A stretch of DNA of 64,000 nucleotides. Source: UBA4729 sp038236865 (lineage in GTDB: Bacteria; Patescibacteriota; Saccharimonadia; Saccharimonadales; UBA4665). A program made the position numbers and the translations under genes. The stretch covers positions 1 through 64,000 of the forward strand of contig JBBRZI010000003.1 in the NCBI GenBank assembly GCA_038236865.1, in the 5' to 3' direction. Below the pieces are notes generated by a model. It worked only from the letters and a program-made list of their open reading frames with translations, was not told the DNA's origin and ran no database searches. Shown one piece after another: positions 33,118 to 40,350 of the stretch; positions within the stretch are counted from its first letter, which is position 1; every line of letters begins with the position of its first letter.

Positions 33118-34083
33118 TTAGAGCCAGCGTTTGAGCCTAAAGTACCGATACATCCCCAGCGCCATAAGCAAGGATAGCGTCACGAGAATCCCAAATGTAG
33201 TGTAGGGACCGAAGAACGTCCAGGCGCCAGTCTGAATACCACCCGGCAGCGGCACGTTCATGCCGTACAGTGTACCAACGACGGTTATCGGAATAGTAAA
33301 CGTGAAAATGATTGTCAAAATCGCCAGTATGCCATTGGTGCGCTCGGTGCTAGTCGTAAAATCGGCGTCCTTATAAATCTCGACGGTTTCTTTGGCTTCC
33401 TCGATCTCTTCCCAGAGCCGGTAGACCGTCTTCATATTATTCGAGTGATACTTGGCCATGCTTTGGCCAGTAAATGAGTCGATTTGGTCGGCTAAGTCGC
33501 GCAGCACATTTTTTTGCGGGCCAATCACCCGCCGCAGCCGGACAATCTTTTGCCTGACTCGACCTATTTTTTGGGCATCAGAGGCATTGTTGTCGAACAC
33601 CAAATCTTCGATTTCATCTAACTCGGCGACGACGATGTCGGTCATGTCCGAAATATTGTCGAGTAGTTGGCTAATCAGCGTGTACAGCAAATGGGCCGAT
33701 CCCCGCTTGAAATAGGCTGGCGCAGCACCCGAAGTCTGGGCGCACTGCGCATACAGCTCCTCGATAACGGGGCTGCTGGCATTACGAATTGTGATCAGAT
33801 AGTCTTTCCCTAAAAACACGCCGACCTGTCCGAGCAGGACTTTATCAGTTTGCGGATCAAAGACCGGAAAGTTTAGTATCAGAAACAAGTAGCCCGCTTC
33901 CCGCTCGACCTGCGTATGCTGGACTTTTTGAACACTCTCGGTCAAGTGAACCGGGTGTAAATGATAGTCACGCTCGAGGCGCTCAAAGACGTCAGTATCG
34001 GGGCTTTGGACGTCGAGCCAGGTGACGCTGTTGTGTGTTTGGGTGTTTATTTGGGTCGTGTGTTTGGGTTCGGGGTTATCCAT
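33118..34083 (-). CDS. corA: CorA family magnesium/cobalt channel
   Basis: Pentameric ion channel in the cytoplasmic membrane. 321 residues. The N-terminal alpha/beta funnel (about 1-240) includes DYHLHPVHLTESVQ and a long coiled-coil helix (IVRLRRVIGPQKNVLRDLADQIDSF). Two membrane segments follow (about 250-272 and 290-312). The signature YGMNVPLPGG (GMN at 274-276), which forms the selectivity loop, is intact, and the tail ends basic (RYFRLKRWL). It is monocistronic by spacing. Mg2+ is the usual ion; cobalt or nickel cannot be excluded. Confidence 0.93.
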   Translation of the reverse strand: MDNPEPKHTTQINTQTHNSVTWLDVQSPDTDVFERLERDYHLHPVHLTESVQKVQHTQVEREAGYLFLILNFPVFDPQTDKVLLGQVGVFLGKDYLITIRNASSPVIEELYAQCAQTSGAAPAYFKRGSAHLLYTLISQLLDNISDMTDIVVAELDEIEDLVFDNNASDAQKIGRVRQKIVRLRRVIGPQKNVLRDLADQIDSFTGQSMAKYHSNNMKTVYRLWEEIEEAKETVEIYKDADFTTSTERTNGILAILTIIFTFTIPITVVGTLYGMNVPLPGGIQTGAWTFFGPYTTFGILVTLSLLMALGMYRYFRLKRWL

Positions 34084-34268
34084 GTGCCCTTATATTATGA
34101 TAAACCCCGGCAAAAAGACAGCGGTCAAACTGCTTTTGGTAGTCTTGGTACGAACCTGCCGCAAATGGCTGATACAGCGGCAACCCCCTAGTTGGCCTGA
34201 GGCCTGGCTATTCATCGCATTTGTTATGATCCGTTGCACTTCGGGCTACTTCGTAGCATAGTAGCAGT

Positions 34269-35309
34269 ATGTACGCCCCCCATACCCGCCTGGGAGATTA
34301 TGTCTCAATTAGCAAGCGGCGTCGACACTTCCGTGACCGTTGGAACACCGAGGAAGGACAAGCGCTTAAGGAAGCTTTGCTCCCGGCCATTACCCTTGGC
34401 AAGGCAGCGGCGGTACGGCAACTGTTACAGTCTGGCCCTAAAAACTTTTTTGATGGCAGCTATGACCTGCGCGGGCTGCACTTCGTAAACTTCAAAATTG
34501 ATCGCCCAGAAAACGAACTATTCCGAGGGGCCACGCTAAACTATTCTCGGCTGCGCGAATCTAGAATTACCCGGGCTGCCTTCGAGAGTACCTTTTGCAA
34601 TTTCGTAGATTTAGTCCGCACTCATTTTGAGGATTGCTCATTTGTGCGGGCCACCTTTTTCTGTGCCACGCTCGAAGATTGCACATTTGAAAACTGCAAT
34701 TTCCTCGACCGTGACACCTTTAGCAATTGCTCCTTTAAAAACGTTACGTTTCAAAACTGCTTTTTCGAAACCGACATTTTTACTGATTGCGAATTTGATG
34801 AACGCACAACCATTGCCAACATTCGACAAGCCTCGCATCGCTTCAGTTATCTGCACGAATCGGCCAAGAAATTCGACAATAGATATCTCTCAAGCTTCTA
34901 CCAGGGTGTCCATGAAGCGTATGAAGCTGGGCACGCAGGCACCAAGTCTCGGCAATACATGTTTATGGAAAAACAGGCATACACTCGCCATAACACCCAA
35001 TCCCGGTTACATAAGCTGACCCGCTTCTTCCTGGAATACACCAATGGCTACGGCATACGGCCGGTACGCGTATTACTGAGCGCCGCATTCATCTTCGCGC
35101 TCTTCACGGCCATCTTTATTGCCCGGTTTGGTGCCGTCGGGTTCCTGGTGAGCGCCGGCGGGTTCTTCACTTTCGGAGCCGCTACCAGTCTGCTTGATAC
35201 CGTGGGTCTCGGCTACCACATTATGTATGTTCTTGAAGCCTTTCTGGGCGTAACCAATATGTCGATATTTATCGTTACGCTCACTAATTACTGGTCACTA
35301 CTGAGGTAA
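34269..35309 (+). CDS. Pentapeptide-like repeat protein fused to a degenerate K+-channel pore
   Basis: 346 residues. Residues about 70-200 hold Cys/Phe-containing five-residue repeats of the pentapeptide type (DCSFVRATFFCATLEDCTF, ENCNF, NCSFKNVTF, NCFFETDIF, DCEFDERTT). A linker follows, then two membrane helices: TM1 at about 258-283 (GIRPVRVLLSAAFIFALFTAIFI) and TM2 at about 317-340. Between them lies a pore-helix-like segment with DTVGLG at 310-315 where channels have T-V-G-Y-G-D. The combination of pentapeptide repeats and a two-helix K+ channel domain is a known fusion. The filter is altered, so conduction is uncertain. The ATG at 34269 has no strong ribosome binding site. Confidence 0.75.
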   Translation: MYAPHTRLGDYVSISKRRRHFRDRWNTEEGQALKEALLPAITLGKAAAVRQLLQSGPKNFFDGSYDLRGLHFVNFKIDRPENELFRGATLNYSRLRESRITRAAFESTFCNFVDLVRTHFEDCSFVRATFFCATLEDCTFENCNFLDRDTFSNCSFKNVTFQNCFFETDIFTDCEFDERTTIANIRQASHRFSYLHESAKKFDNRYLSSFYQGVHEAYEAGHAGTKSRQYMFMEKQAYTRHNTQSRLHKLTRFFLEYTNGYGIRPVRVLLSAAFIFALFTAIFIARFGAVGFLVSAGGFFTFGAATSLLDTVGLGYHIMYVLEAFLGVTNMSIFIVTLTNYWSLLR

Positions 35310-35360
35310 TTCTGTCGAAAAAATAGCCTCAGGCAAGCTGGCCGTTACGGGGTTGGCCAG

Positions 35361-35930
35361 TCAGAACTTGATGGGGATAACGACTTGGTCATCATTCCTA
35401 GCGAGTCCACTGGGGTTATCCTTGAGCAAGACTAAGCTACCTGTTGGGCTTGCGGTTGGCGGAAACGTCAGCTTAACCGAGAACGGGACCAGTGCGTTCG
35501 TTTGCCAATCGCCTAGCAATTGGGCTGGCACCTGGGCAATAATTTTACCGGTGCTGTCTTTAAGCTGAACTGGGAAACTAGCTTCAAACGACCAGCTACC
35601 GGGCACCTCCCCCACGACCGCGACCGGGCTAACCAGTCCTGTATTACTCTGTGGTGAAAATAGTTTAATCAGTATTCCCTTATTTGAGGTAAAGCTGTCA
35701 CCCGTTCGCGACGGCAGTATATTTGTTGGTGACGCTTGCTTAGTGGCGGCCTTCAACTGGATAGTTACTATCTTTACTTGTTCATCAAGCTTATCAATTC
35801 TGCGTTGCTGCCAGTAATATGTTCCTGCCACGGCGAGACCCAACGCCACTACCACCAAGATCTCCGCCAGTAGTTTGCTAAGAATTACCTGGCCGTTCAT
35901 GTTTGAGTTGATTGATTTGCTAGTAGCCAT
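35361..35930 (-). CDS. Membrane-anchored Gmad2 domain protein
   Basis: 189 residues with one N-terminal membrane span (about 13-38, ILSKLLAEILVVVALGLAVAGTYYW), a helical stalk, then a Gmad2 immunoglobulin-like domain (about 85-189): IKLFSPQSNTGLVSPVAVVGEVPGSWSFEASFPVQLKDS and AQLLGDWQTNALVPFSVKLTF match the family hallmark WsFEasFPvqL...gdW. The domain is found in germination-type proteins and many cell-envelope proteins of Gram-positive and CPR bacteria. It faces the outside. Its ligand is unknown. No ribosome binding site is evident. Confidence 0.85.
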   Translation of the reverse strand: MATSKSINSNMNGQVILSKLLAEILVVVALGLAVAGTYYWQQRRIDKLDEQVKIVTIQLKAATKQASPTNILPSRTGDSFTSNKGILIKLFSPQSNTGLVSPVAVVGEVPGSWSFEASFPVQLKDSTGKIIAQVPAQLLGDWQTNALVPFSVKLTFPPTASPTGSLVLLKDNPSGLARNDDQVVIPIKF

Positions 35931-36013
35931 ATTGATAACTGTAGCCTCTCGGCAGCGTTTGTCAGTGACTTACGTTACAGGGCGAAGATTGACCGGCTGA
36001 GCAGTAGCCCTAG

Positions 36014-36799
36014 CTACGCAGAATATACAATTTCACGATTAGCGTTCATGTAACTCTTTAATTGTGGCCCAGCTTTTTTGGCGATGACTTCGGCAATACT
36101 GGGTATCAGTAACTCTTTGCCCGGGGCATAGCCAAGGCGGCTGAGGCTGTTGTTCGTAGCCCCTTCTTGATTTCGCAGCAGCGCCCAACCGTCGTTGGCA
36201 TATAAACTGGCTAACTCTCCTAGCTTGAACAGGTATTGAAGCTGTCGCCTAGTCTTTTCCTCTTCAGGATTATCCTCAGTGTAGGCACTAACCACATTCA
36301 TCCCGTCGGAAGTTGTTGCTGCATGCAAGGCTTTCACGACCGGTCTCACGTCAGTTTCGGCAAAATAGTGCAGTACCATGGTGGCAATAACAGCCTGGTA
36401 CTTATCCGCTGCGCTTAAATCTCTGACGTTCCCAATCCGCGGTATGAAGTTCTTGTTTGGTATGCCGAGGTCACGGGCACGCTCCCGCGCCCAATCGAGT
36501 GCAATCTCGTCCGAGTCCATCGCCACTACCACGTGACCGTGCATTGCCAGGTACAGGGCGTTTTTACCCCTACCGCAGCCCGCATCCAACACGTGTTTCG
36601 GCTCATTGCCGAGGAGTGGCATCGCTTCAAGAATTAGCCTGTCTGGCGAAACCGTGTCAAGTATGACTCCACGTGATTGCATATAGGTCGGCGGAATCAG
36701 CGGATAACCCTCCACGCTCGTATCGTAACTTGGGTACGGCAGGCCAATGTTTGCGGCCATTACCTGCTCTGCTTCAGCCAGATTTAAATAGGGTTTCAT
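36014..36799 (-). CDS. Class I SAM-dependent methyltransferase, paralogue 2
   Basis: 261 residues. Motif I VLDAGCGRGKNALYLA lies at about 70-85, with VVAMDSDEIALDWARERARDLGIP, YQAVIATMVLHYFAE and MNVVSAYTEDNPEEE. The last part, SIAEVIAKKAGPQL, corresponds to TIAELIAKKGCPPK in the paralogue at 24255. The two proteins align along their length, with identical phrase order, but have diverged. They face each other across 11 kb of the accessory zone. The substrate is unknown; the family includes TehB and thiopurine-like enzymes. Confidence 0.85.
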   Translation of the reverse strand: MKPYLNLAEAEQVMAANIGLPYPSYDTSVEGYPLIPPTYMQSRGVILDTVSPDRLILEAMPLLGNEPKHVLDAGCGRGKNALYLAMHGHVVVAMDSDEIALDWARERARDLGIPNKNFIPRIGNVRDLSAADKYQAVIATMVLHYFAETDVRPVVKALHAATTSDGMNVVSAYTEDNPEEEKTRRQLQYLFKLGELASLYANDGWALLRNQEGATNNSLSRLGYAPGKELLIPSIAEVIAKKAGPQLKSYMNANREIVYSA

Positions 36800-36875
36800 T
36801 CGTACTATTTAATCACTTTACGGGCTTTTAGTCAAGTATCAGACGAATCGTAAGTTACTCGCCACTCGTGAATTA

Positions 36876-36891
36876 GTTGCGGGGACAGGAC
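36876..36891 (-). repeat. att-like partial copy of the tRNA-fMet 3' end
   Basis: GTTGCGGGGACAGGAC is identical to 40116-40131, the last bases of tRNA-fMet, in the same direction and 3.2 kb away on the 3' side of the tRNA. This is the geometry of a site-specifically integrated element at a tRNA gene (attL/attR). A further partial copy, TGGTTGCG, lies at about 36960-36967. Confidence 0.75.
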
Positions 36892-36915
36892 AGCGCCCGT
36901 TCTGTTAGCCCGATC

Positions 36916-36968
36916 TCAGAACCAAGAAAAGAGTCCCAGACTAGCTGAGGCTTTTTTCTTGGTTGCGT
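36916..36968. terminator. Long symmetric terminator with tRNA-like CCA arms
   Basis: AACCAAGAAAA and TTTTTTCTTGGTT form an outer stem of about 11 bp, with GCCTCAG-type sequence inside, as around the tRNA at 23864. On the minus strand it is preceded by CGCAACCA, equal to the last bases of tRNA-fMet. It looks like a decayed end of a tRNA transcription unit, still able to terminate transcripts from both sides. Confidence 0.6.
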
Positions 36969-37052
36969 ACGTACAATCAAATTGAAGTCTCATTAGTATG
37001 GAACCATTAAGATGGAACCAATTTCTCAAGTCGTCAGAGTCACAACTATAGG

Positions 37053-37970
37053 CTAGACGATACATTCCAGAACTTTAGGCGCTACTTTGATACTTACTTT
37101 CGAATTCGCATCAATCGTAGATATCTCACCATCTAACTGCACTAAAATCTGCTTGATGCTACGAAAATGAAATTCTTTTAATGACTGAGCATTCTCCAAT
37201 CCGGCAGTTGAAGCGCTCAGCAATTTGAGTAAAAGCTTTATTTTATGACGTCGTTTGAAAATTGTGAGCTCAAATAAACCATCTGTATTCGATGCTGTAG
37301 GCGATAAGTTTAAAACCTTAGACATGATGCTTACATTGCTGAATATTACGCTATGATAGCTTCGCTGCCTGCCATTAACCATAATTTTAACTGGCCGCAG
37401 TACAAACAATGCCTTTGCCGCTATTATAAGTTCATTGAACCAATTGAGTTCAATCTTATTCAGCTCCTGGCCTACTTTAGGAGTAAGACCGAAACCAATA
37501 TACGAATGGGCATAGCGTTTGAATTCCTTACCTCCTACCCTTGTGTTTAATTCAAGTAAGTCAATCTTCTTAGTTTTGTATGTACTAATCGCTTCACCAA
37601 TGTCGCCTTTGTGTACATCATGGTAATGGTCATTGGCATTTCCTGCAGGAAGCAGTCCAGCAACCCCACCTGACCCTTCATTATTAGCTCGGACTATACC
37701 GTTTATTACCTCATGGTAGCCGCCATCTCCGCTGGCAGAAATAATTAATGGCCGCTGACTTGCCTTAGCAAGTTTATAAGCTAGCTCCTCCGCATGCCCC
37801 GCGTGTAATGTTGGAATAAGTCTTACGTTTTGGTCTGGATAGCGTTTACGGAGACCTGACTTAAGATCTTTAGCCATCGCCTTCCCATTGCCAGTACTGT
37901 TCGGGTTAAAAATGATCGAGATGCTACTGAAAGCATTCGTACGATTGCGGGCAGCCTTTGAAACTTTCAT
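37053..37970 (-). CDS. Diacylglycerol/lipid kinase-like protein (DagK family)
   Basis: The family phosphorylates diacylglycerol or sphingoid lipids with ATP. 305 residues. The catalytic domain starts IIFNPNSTGNGKAM (about 20-32), with the nucleotide loop ASGDGGYHEVINGIV (GDGG at 81-84) and LLPAGNANDHYHDV. The C-terminal half supplies the lipid part (HSYIGFGLTPKVG). It is closest to bacterial YegS/DagK enzymes. The stretch is richer in A and T than its neighbours. It follows a 37-residue membrane protein by 10 bp on the same strand. With the two small membrane proteins upstream it likely forms one operon in the tRNA-fMet island. Confidence 0.85.
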   Translation of the reverse strand: MKVSKAARNRTNAFSSISIIFNPNSTGNGKAMAKDLKSGLRKRYPDQNVRLIPTLHAGHAEELAYKLAKASQRPLIISASGDGGYHEVINGIVRANNEGSGGVAGLLPAGNANDHYHDVHKGDIGEAISTYKTKKIDLLELNTRVGGKEFKRYAHSYIGFGLTPKVGQELNKIELNWFNELIIAAKALFVLRPVKIMVNGRQRSYHSVIFSNVSIMSKVLNLSPTASNTDGLFELTIFKRRHKIKLLLKLLSASTAGLENAQSLKEFHFRSIKQILVQLDGEISTIDANSKVSIKVAPKVLECIV

Positions 37971-37980
37971 TTGTATACTC

Positions 37981-38094
37981 TTAATGATTAAAAATAAGAT
38001 TTAATATCAGCGTTAATAACAAACTAATAATAATACTTGCAAGCCAAAAGACTTTTAAATAAACCCGCCCAGTTTGGTCGTTTTGTATCTTCAT
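37981..38094 (-). CDS. 37-residue membrane microprotein upstream of the DagK-like gene
   Basis: ATG at 38094, TAA at 37981. A polar N-terminus (MKIQNDQTGRVYLKV) leads to a single membrane span (FWLASIIISLLLTLILNLIF) with only two residues behind it. The upstream frame ends in ATGA, sharing bases with this start, and its stop is 10 bp from the kinase start, so the three genes appear to be coupled. No ribosome binding site of its own, as expected for coupled translation. Function unknown; a membrane adaptor for the lipid kinase is a guess from position. Confidence 0.6.
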   Translation of the reverse strand: MKIQNDQTGRVYLKVFWLASIIISLLLTLILNLIFNH

Positions 38095-38258
38095 ATACCG
38101 CTAGACATGTTTGCGTTTTGAGAGAAATGTACAATATTAATGCTTCCTGCTGTGGCTAAAACCGCGTGTATTAGCGTGCCACCGATGTGAACTGGCAGGC
38201 CGGTAATGCATGAAAGAACCAATATACCGGCTATGATGAGTAACACTGTAATCCCCAA
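38091..38258 (-). CDS. Small membrane protein resembling the Lmo0937/DUF5670 family
   Basis: 55 codons if it starts at the TTG at 38258. The first half is hydrophobic (GITVLLIIAGILVLSCITGLP), the second starts with an IGGTLIHAVLATA motif. That motif recalls the family pattern lGGfIHiLLviA of the small Lmo0937/DUF5670 membrane proteins. The TGA stop overlaps the ATG of the next frame (ATGA), a sign of translational coupling. The start is uncertain because no ATG or ribosome binding site is visible; other starts upstream are closed by a stop codon at about 38274. Confidence 0.5.
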   Translation of the reverse strand: MGITVLLIIAGILVLSCITGLPVHIGGTLIHAVLATAGSINIVHFSQNANMSSGI

Positions 38259-38423
38259 ACTTTTAGTAATAATATTAGTCTATAGTAAGCGTTGTGTTAG
38301 GGTAGTAAATATTATTACAGCTATAAACTAGATACAGCCACTTAAACAAGGCCTAGTAGCCTTCTAATATTTATCCCGTTACATAGAAATGGTTGCCAAG
38401 GTACAGTCGAATTAGAACCGACT
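38259..38423. other. Intergenic stretch before the IS3 element
   Basis: Contains the likely promoter of the three-gene lipid-kinase operon (A/T-rich, with TATAGTAAG and AATATTATTA words near 38281-38312) and then the start of the IS3 left end at about 38424. I see no gene. Confidence 0.35.
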
Positions 38424-38431
38424 CATGTCTG

Positions 38432-39280
38432 TCAAGCTCCCGCTTTCTGCAACACTCGTTCTAAACTTTTAGGAACTTGGCTTTGCTCCTTGAGCCGAGC
38501 AGCGTAAGCTGCTGGACTCATCTTTAATGCCGTGTGGATTCGCTCGGTATTGTAATAGAAGATGGCCATTGCTACAGCCTCATGAAACCGTGCCAAATCT
38601 CTGTGCCTGTTTACGTTGCCGAGCTCTAGCTTGAAACCACAGAAGAACCGTTCCATGAAACCGTTCTGCCACGGGCTGGCTCGCTTACTACAACTCAGTG
38701 TTATCTCCATACGCTGACACAGCTCCTGGTGTTTGTAGCTGAGATACTCAGAGCCTTGGTCAGAGTGCAGAATAGCAGGCGCTGGGTACTTGCTAAGGGC
38801 ATCCAGGACGGCGGCGAGCGTTAGCTCGCTACTGTGCCTGGTGCCGAGTCGCCAACCAACCACTTGCCTGGTTTCGAGATCCAGTACTACTGCCAAGTAA
38901 TGTTCCTCACCACAAAAGCGCAGATGGGTGAAGTCTTGTACCCAAGCCCCAGCACTTGTCATGTGCCGGTAGCTTTGCCCGTTCTGAGGCTTAGTTTCGT
39001 CCCGGAATACCGCAAAGCGCTTCAGGGTATTTGGTGCGGCAGCTATCTCTGCTGGTGCAGAGGAGCTTCGCCGTTTCTTGCCAGGAACAGCAATGGTAAT
39101 GCCAGCCAGTATTCGAATACGCCTAGCTTTCTTCTGACCCCAGCCAAGGTGGATGGCGAGCCGACGAACGCCGTAGAACGGATGCTCAGTGTGGGCAGAG
39201 AGCAATGTAGCAACGGCCTTCGCATCTTCGCTGTTTTGCTTGCTCGAAGTTCGGTAGTAGCTCGTCCTACTGACTTGCAA
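38432..39280 (-). CDS. IS3 transposase OrfB (catalytic part)
   Basis: 282 codons from the first ATG, but the frame continues upstream to about 39340. It holds the integrase-type rve fold with the DDE triad: WVQDFTHLRF (first Asp), ILHSDQGSEYLS (second Asp) and SPWQNGFMERFF with the Glu. The N-terminal part starts QVSRTSYYRT and HPFYGVRRL-like residues of the HTH-21 region. It is made as a fusion with OrfA by -1 frameshifting at an A-AAA-G stretch (CCCAAAAGG) near 39340. Length and residues are all intact, so the element may be active. Confidence 0.9.
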   Translation of the reverse strand: MQVSRTSYYRTSSKQNSEDAKAVATLLSAHTEHPFYGVRRLAIHLGWGQKKARRIRILAGITIAVPGKKRRSSSAPAEIAAAPNTLKRFAVFRDETKPQNGQSYRHMTSAGAWVQDFTHLRFCGEEHYLAVVLDLETRQVVGWRLGTRHSSELTLAAVLDALSKYPAPAILHSDQGSEYLSYKHQELCQRMEITLSCSKRASPWQNGFMERFFCGFKLELGNVNRHRDLARFHEAVAMAIFYYNTERIHTALKMSPAAYAARLKEQSQVPKSLERVLQKAGA

Positions 39281-39330
39281 GGTTCGGGCAAACTTGTCGC
39301 GCCACCCTGGCTCGACTTCTTCCAGGATGG

Positions 39331-39588
39331 CTAGCCTTTTGGGCGCTGAGACTCGGCCGTAAACCTACCAATGATGCGGTAGGCAATCTCTAACTCCTTC
39401 TTGAGCTTGTTGTTTTCTAGGATGAGGTTGCGATTACCATCTACAACCCCCTCACGCAGCCAGTAGTAGATGCTTTTGCTGTTGATGCCGTATTGAGCGC
39501 TCGCTACGCTCACGCTCATGCCCTCATTACGTATTTTGGTTACAATCTCAGCTTTGAGCTGAGGGTCAATTGGTTTTCCTTTGGGCAT
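39331..39588 (-). CDS. IS3 transposase OrfA (DNA-binding part)
   Basis: 85 residues from the ATG at 39588 (MPKGKPIDPQLKAEIVTKI). The helix-turn-helix is in MSVSVASAQYGINSKSIYYWLREG, followed by a leucine-zipper-like helix (LILENNKLKKELEIAYRIIGRF). It ends TAESQRPKG at the frameshift site, and the catalytic OrfB continues in the -1 frame. It is a typical IS3 OrfA length. The 8-codon extension upstream (from 39612) lacks a ribosome binding site. Confidence 0.88.
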   Translation of the reverse strand: MPKGKPIDPQLKAEIVTKIRNEGMSVSVASAQYGINSKSIYYWLREGVVDGNRNLILENNKLKKELEIAYRIIGRFTAESQRPKG

Positions 39589-39707
39589 GGTAAATACACG
39601 TAGTCCTTTCATGCACAGGGCTGACGCCCTGTGCTTAGTATGCTAACAGATTACAGGCCAACCGGTTTAGACTGTGTGTTGATTATATGGGGAGCCTGAC
39701 ACATGAG

Positions 39708-40077
39708 CATGCCTGCCGGATTGATTACCTTTACGCAATCTTCTGTAGAACCATAGAAGCAGCTAATTATTTTATCCGTGGGTAAGTTACTCATCAGTAA
39801 CATACTATACTCGCTACAAAGTACATTAACCTGTTAAGATTCATACCTAGCAGGACTGGACGCAATTAACTTCTTAGCCAGTTCTAGGTAAACAAAAACC
39901 TCTGTTGATGTAACGAAGATAATAATGCTTATGGTTGGGGGGCAGGATCGCTGCACTCCTCCGCAAAAGCCTGCTCGGAATATATTCCTGCGCGGGCTTT
40001 TGCTACGCCGAACCGGTGACTACGATATTTTCTTGCGAAAATCTCTAGTCCCAGCTTCGCGTCTAGCTCGGAACTAA
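39708..40077. other. Empty stretch between the IS3 element and tRNA-fMet
   Basis: I see no gene. At about 39936 TGGTTGGGGGGCAGGATCG resembles the 3' end of tRNA-fMet (TGGTTGCGGGGACAGGACTCG) with a few changes and could be a degenerate att copy. A GCAAAAGCC/GGCTTTTGC hairpin follows at about 39963-40003. The rest is unremarkable. Confidence 0.4.
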
Positions 40078-40113
40078 AATAAAACACCCACCTTTCGGTG
40101 AGTGCTTTATTTT
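40078..40113 (-). terminator. Terminator of tRNA-fMet
   Basis: On the minus strand AAATAAAGCACTCACC, a GAAA-type loop and GGTGGGTGTTTTATTTT make a long stem directly after the CCA end of tRNA-fMet. A and T runs flank it on both sides. Confidence 0.9.
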
Positions 40114-40188
40114 GGTTGCGGGGACAGGACTCGAACCTGTGACCTCGTGGTTATGAGCCACGCGAGCTGCCGCTGCTCCACCCCGCGA
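40114..40188 (-). tRNA. Initiator tRNA-fMet (CAT)
   Basis: 75 nt including CCA. The first pair is C1-A72, unpaired, the initiator hallmark. The acceptor is CGCGGGG/CCCCGCA, the D arm GAGC-AGCGGCA-GCTC, the anticodon stem CGTGG/CCACG with loop CTCATAA, and the T arm ACAGG/CCTGT with TTCGAGT. The stem has G-C pairs only next to the loop, not the full GGG/CCC run. It is the target of the att-like duplications on its 3' side. No structured leader like those of the other two CAT tRNAs lies before it. Confidence 0.95.
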
Positions 40189-40250
40189 TAATGGTGAGCT
40201 GCTTTTTAAGACTAATTGATTGTAACAAACAGAGGTAGAAATGTCAATTA

Positions 40251-40350
40251 AGGTTGGTAGTTGGGGATTGGTAGATAGTAGTTAGGGGCCGCTCCCCGAG
40301 CCCCGTGCAATAACACGCCCCAACTACCAACTACTAATCCCTAACTACTA
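40251..40350. repeat. Low-complexity inverted repeat (GGTAGTTGGGGATTGG / CCAACTACTAATCCC words)
   Basis: Left arm: TTGGTAGTTGGGGATTGGTAG; right arm: CAACTACCAACTACTAATCC. Both are built from short repeated words and can pair. The same CAACTACCAACT...AATCCCT words recur at about 49825-49855. It lies at the end of the DivIC/FtsL-like gene and may act as a terminator. Confidence 0.7.

Larger units (their letters stand above)
38424..39707 (-). mobile_element. IS3-family insertion sequence
   Basis: A complete element of about 1.28 kb holding orfA (39331-39588) and orfB (38432-39280) in two frames. The likely ends are inverted: CTCATGTCTGTCAAGCTCCC at the left and the complement CTCATGTGTCAGGCTCCC at the right, about 19 bp with one gap. 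The exact terminal bases and target duplication are not certain by eye. It lies inside the tRNA-fMet-bounded island, between the lipid-kinase operon and 406 bp of empty DNA before the tRNA. Confidence 0.85.

Noticed and set aside
34097..34261. Possible 54-codon plus-strand gene before the channel protein
   Set aside because: There is a hydrophobic run and an ATG at 34097, but no ribosome binding site, and the frame begins right at the corA start region. Too weak to list.
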